This document shows positions 57,001 through 63,000 of a stretch of DNA of 64,000 nucleotides, one piece after another. The position numbers were made by a program, and so were the translations under genes. Within the stretch, counting starts at the first letter, position 1; every line of letters starts with the position of its first letter. The notes under the pieces are model-generated. The model ran no database searches. It saw only the letters and a program-made list of their open reading frames with translations, and had not been told where the DNA came from. The DNA comes from Sinonovacula constricta (Eukaryota > Mollusca > Bivalvia > Cardiida > Solecurtidae), in NCBI GenBank assembly GCA_007844125.1, contig CM017558.1, forward strand, positions 23,965,415 to 24,029,414, written 5' to 3'.

Positions 57001-60000
57001 TTATTCAAAATTTTGACTGATGATAATTCGGATCATAGTAATGATTTTATTTCCGCTCCAAATGCTCCATTGTGTAATACACTATTTCTAATCTAGATGT
57101 CTCTTCTATCTTAACATTTATAAATTATGCATGGAAAAACATGGTTCATACACAGTTTATTGTATTAAAAAATTCCAGTAAATCTTGATCTATAATTATA
57201 CAGTATTTTTCATATTTACATTTGGTTGTTAGAAAGTAGAGTCTGATACCATTATCAAGGTTCTGATTGGTCAGATTTAAGTAACAGTGTAAACTTGTGA
57301 ATCAAATACTTAAAAGGTTTATTTTTGTCAGATATAAGTAACAGTCTACACTTTTCATTCAAATAGTTACCTAGGTTCTGATTGGTCAGATTTAAGCAAC
57401 AGTTTACACTTTCCCCTCCAAATACTTACCAAGGTTCTGATTGGTCAGATTTAAGCAACAGTTTACACTTTCCCATCAAATACTTACCAAGGTTCTGATT
57501 GGTCAGATTTAAGCAACAGTCTACACTTTCCCCTCTGAATACTTACCAAGGTTCTGATTGGTCAGATTTAAGCAACAGTTTACACTTTCCCCTCCAAATA
57601 CTTACCAAGGTTCTGATTGGTCAGATTTAAGCAACAGTTTACACTTTCCCATCAAATACTTACCAAGGTTCTGATTGGTCAGATTTAAGCAACAGTCTAC
57701 ACTTTCCCCTCTGAATACTTACCAAGGTTCTGATTGGTCAGATTTAAGCAACAGTTTACACTTTTCCCTCCAAATACTTACCAAGGTTCTGATTGGTCAG
57801 ATTTAAGCAACAGTTTACACTTTCCCATCAAATACTTACCAAGGTTCTGATTGGTCAGATTTAAGCAACAGTCTACACTTTCCCCTCTGAATACTTACCA
57901 AGGTTCTGATTGGTCAGATTTAAGCAACAGTTTACACTTTCCCCTCTAAATACTTACCAAGGTTCTAATTGGTCAGATTTAAGCAACAGTCTACACTTTC
58001 CCATCAAATACTTACCAAGGTTCTGATTGGTCAGATTTAAGCAACAGTCTACACTTTCTCATCAAAAACTTACCAAGGTTCTGATTGGTCAGATTTAAGC
58101 AACAGTTTACACTTTCTCCTCTAAATACTTACCAAGGTTCTAATTGGTCAGATTTAAGCAACAGTCTACACTTTCTCATCAAATACTTACCAAGGTTCTG
58201 ATTGGTCAGATTTAAGCAACAGTTTACACTTTCTCCTCTAAATACTTACCAAGGTTCTGATTGGTCACATTTAAGCAACAGTTTACACTTTCCCCTCCAA
58301 ATACTTACCAAGGTTCTGATTGGTCAGATTTAAGCAACAGTTTACACTTTCCCCTCCAAATACTTACCAAGGTTCTGATTAGTCAGATTTAAGCAAGAGC
58401 TTACACGTTCCAATCAAATTCTTACCAAGGTTCTCATTGGTCAGTTTTAAGCAATAGCCTACTCTTTCCAATCAAATACTTACCAAGGTTCTCATTGATC
58501 AGTTTTAAGCAACAGTCTACTCTTTCCAATCAAATTCTTACCAAGGTTCTCATTGGTCAGTTTTAAGCAACAGTCTACTCTATCCAATCAAATACTTACG
58601 AAGGTTCTGATTTGTAAGATATAAGCAGTCTACACTTTCCAATCACATACCAAATACTTCAAACTGTTTCGACATATGTATATAATATGTTGATAATTGT
58701 AGATCAAGTTATTGAAAAAGAAATTTGTCAAAATTGTCAAAATCAGAAAACTGTTATCTTTATTAGTTGACTTAGTTCCTATAGCCGGCTGGCCAACTGA
58801 ACTTTTCAATTAATATTTTAATAATAGTGATCAAAGATAAACTTGATTATTGATAAATGATGCCATGTTTCTCTGTTTGTTGTTATGTTATATTTATTTT
58901 ACTATTCAGTTGTATAAATACTTGTTATGTTTGTGAAAATTTTTTGTTATATTCCATTTATGATCACAACTTCTTTCTACTGATGTGTTGTTTTATCACT
59001 TAAGCTTCATAATTCACACTGTACATCATTCCAAGACAATTTTAGAGTGATATGTGTGCTCCTATACAAAATATCATGACAGTGTTACAAGGCTATTTTT
59101 ATGTTTATACTATTCACTTAAAAAATGATGTCAGTGGATGTGTAGTTAAAGTTTTGTGTATTATAACTAAAAAAAATATTCTTGCAATACTTGCAATTGG
59201 AAAATTACACATTTGTCAATTACCCAATCAGTTTCATTAGTCAAGTAAACGGAAGAAAAAGTAGAAAGTGCTTATTTCTTCTGATTAAAATATTGTCAGT
59301 TTATGTTTTTTTAATGGTATTGCAAAGATACATAGTTATTTTTTATTTGCAAATAATGAAAAGGGGAATTAACTTTTTTCACTTCAGAATTTTAAAAAAG
59401 GTTGTTATATACCTATCAGAAGTGTGTCACTTGATGAAAAACATCAGTTAGATTATTTTTTATTATGTTTAGGATTGAATAGAATTATTGGTAAAAAATA
59501 TTATTTACTGCATGATTTTATTTTCATTTTTCAGTTACAGTCAGTAGTTTTTTAGTTGTAGTGACAATGCACATAAGTTATACTGCATACATTATACATG
59601 TATATATATGTATCTTTGACTGAAACAATGTTTATACAAAGCTTTTGCAAGTAAAAATATCATTTATGATTATATTTTTCATATCAGTGCAATTAATGTA
59701 TAAATATTCTTATACATGTGTACATATATCACATATGGATAAATATGTGCAGCAAGTCTTAAACACAGGACTCTTGTTAAGGCAAATACTCCACTGATTG
59801 AAGTTCCATAACTAGTCAGTTTACTCCTGAATTCATTATCTCCCCTTAAGATATTTTTAAAATTAAGCATCACGAGAGAAGATTGGAATAAACTTCTCAA
59901 AGTTCTAATTGGGTCTTCATGTAGGGAGATTTTCCTGCAGATCTGCCGTGTGCCAGTGGTTCTATCTAGACATTTTAATGGGGTTTTCTTCCACCAAAAA

Positions 60001-63000
60001 TATATGGACTTATGGCCTTTCTACTAATATATGTTCTAAAATGTCATCAAATAAGCGCCATGTTTCCAAAAAACATTTATTGGAATTATCTCTAACCATG
60101 ACATTGTATGTACATACATTGTAATTTTTTAGTGACATGTATTAAAGATATATATTACAAGTTGAGTATGATTAGTATGGTAATGTACCGATAATGTTTA
60201 GCATCAATATGGATGTTGTGTTTATTGTAGAAACCCTTCCCCGAACAGGTATTGACTGTCTCTGTGTTGGTAACAGCATGTGTTCACTCTCAGTGTATCT
60301 CTACATGTTATTAACAGTACTAAATTATCTACTTAGAATTAACAATAAGGCAGTATCCAGCAGTTGGCTTACATCTAAAACAGGGTATCAGCATCTTTAC
60401 CATGTTCTTTGGGAATCTGTGCATTATTCCTGCATAAATTTATACTTTAAGTAAAGTTTTAAGTAATAGTGGTTTACAACATTACCTTAATTGTAAGACA
60501 GTATGAATCATAAAATATCACTTTGAGTGTGTGTTTTTTTCCAATGTTTAAATAAGCAAGATGGGAATTTCAGCGCAATGTCAGGGCTGATTGCCTAGAT
60601 GATCATTGTGAGCGTTTGTGGTTTGGTGGTTAAGACGTTGGACTCTGAATCGGAGGGTCCCGGGTTCGAACCCCGAAACTGACCACGTGATGTTCGTCCT
60701 TGAGCAAGACTATTTACTGCACATTGCTCCAGGTATTCAGTACCTGAATACTGGTTCTACTCAGGAAGTGGACAGTCGAGAGGGATTAATATAAGTTAAA
60801 AGAACTTGTTTCCCAATCGACTATAAATAAAGAGGTTTAAACTAAACTAGATGATCATGTAGTGTTGTCCCATTCATTTGAAAATAACTAACTGCACAGC
60901 ATGGCATGGATAGGTTATACTTTCTTGTAGTGGCAATAGAGGTGTTATGCTTTACTTTTCACAATGATGTAGTGCACCTAAAGAAAGCATTTCAAAGGAT
61001 CTATTCAAGTATCAATAATTTATTTGTCTGCAGGAGAGAAAAAAAATTTGGATGACATTTTTTATATAACACTTTTAAACGATATTTTTATAACAGTGTA
61101 GAGATGTCAATGCAACAGATCAACATACATTGAAAGGACCTGGGTTCAAACCCCAAAACTGACCATGCAGTGTTAGTTCTTAAGCAAGACTATTTACTGC
61201 ACATTGCTCCAGGTACTAAGTACCTTAGTAGTGTATCTACTCAGGAAGTGTGAAATCAAGAGAAATTAATATAATTTTAAAGAACCTGTTTCCCAAACAA
61301 TCACAATAAAATTTATTTTACCGACATTGGTGAATGCTATTCTAGCTAATTAACTTATGAAGACTTTGTAGACAACTTCTTAAGACAACTTCTTATTACA
61401 TCTCTTGTCTCTGCAACTAACATTGAATCTTCTGCTACTATGTAACAACATTTAAGCTTTGAGACTTGTGTTGTTGTTGTTTTTCTTCTTGTTGTTTTGT
61501 CTGACATACCTCAGATAGGTGTGTTAAATTGCACAGCTTGATCAATTCTTATTTACAGGTAGTTGTGGAGAATTGGCACCTTCTGTACACCTTACTGCAT
61601 AGAAGTTACTCAACTGTTTCACCATAGATAGTTAGATACAGGCGCATATCTGAGCCATTTTGAAAGTTACGCACAATTACAAGGGAAATTGCCTTTGTAG
61701 TAATACTTTTGAATATATTGTTTTTTTTCTAATGAATAACGGGTAAAATGCGGTTATGCAAGGAATTTAATGCAAAATATGAATGACTAAAATCCTGTCG
61801 TGTATAAGGTTAATCATTTTAAACCTTTTCAGTGTGATTGGTGTGGTGATAAGATTTTATAACATAGAAACTACAGAAATAAAATACATCATCCCTTACC
61901 GGGTTTAGGCATTGACATTCTTAGTGTTTTTGGCACTACCGGTATTAGATTTTCGATTTTTCGAACAGAGGTTAAGCACGTGCGTAAAAGGCATAATGGC
62001 AGAAATGCGCCTGGTTAGTTACAACATTCACACTGTAGGTTAGGATACGTATTATTATGCCATTTACTCTTTTGTATGACACGTTTATAGATCGTCATAG
62101 ATTAAAACTTTCATAACACATAGCATTCACACTGTTAACTTTAAAAAAAAGGCAATTTGCTGAACATTTGAGTATGAGAGTTTTTAATATGAAAAAATGC
62201 CAAAAAACTATAAACAGGTATTATACATTATACATTTTTGGTAAAATTATTTGAATGAGTAAGTTTGTAAATGAATTTTCCAATTGTAGAAATTTAAAGT
62301 GTCCTTTTGTTTGCTGAATAGCATTGAAATGAATAATTATCAAATAGCTTACCATTTGTTAAAATTGTAGAGTGTTGTTGTTATTGTTGTAGAACAAAAC
62401 ATTTAGCCTAAAAATAATAATTAAGTCTGCTTTACTGTTTGTGTAGAAGGGTGTTTGCTGTAACTAATGACAGCTAACTAAAAACAGAACTTTAAGAATG
62501 TGTTGTGATAGTAGAAGACAATTCTAATTTAATCGGTTTAACTTACAAATAACCAAACAAAACGTTTATCAAACATTTGTGTAAAAGTTATTTCTGTTAA
62601 AACTGAATTAATACAAGTTTCAGTTAAAAGAAGTTTTTTGAATGTTAAAACATATTATAACTTGATCTATTCTTGAAGAAAAATAAAATTTCACTGAAGT
62701 CTTTATTTAGCCAGTTAATTGTAATTTTGTAATGTTGTATTTTTTGTCAAAGCAATGTTGCTTCTTTTTTTTTCTTGTTAAAAACTTTTTTTAAGTTAAG
62801 CAGTTTTGTATCCGTGTAATTATTATATAAATAAAATAATTTTAGGTCATCAGCAAGTGATGACAGTTTTGATTGAAAAGTTGTTACCATCATCTATTTT
62901 ACCTTTATTTAGCTTAGGTGACGATATCCTGATGTAATTTGCTTTTTTTTTCTTTTGTTTAAGATGGAGATTTTTTGACATTTTAACAGGTTTATGTTGT

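Larger units (their letters stand above)
54082..60230 (+). other. Intron 22
   Basis: Contains the 47-bp minisatellite, SINE B copy 8, repeat R6 copy 2, SINE A copies 5 and 6, and the 59-bp array, each listed separately. 55130-55990 and 58670-59900 are AT-rich with nothing recognised. 59909-60005 has a SINE B body fragment (GCCGTGTGCCAGTGGTTCTA). Confidence 0.55.

Noticed and set aside
57237..58660. CRISPR-like array
   Set aside because: The whole 59-bp unit repeats; the variable part has only three recurring subtypes and is not spacer sequence.
60610..60682. tRNA-Gln gene
   Set aside because: No acceptor stem pairing, and the downstream SINE tail is shared with 61134-61318.
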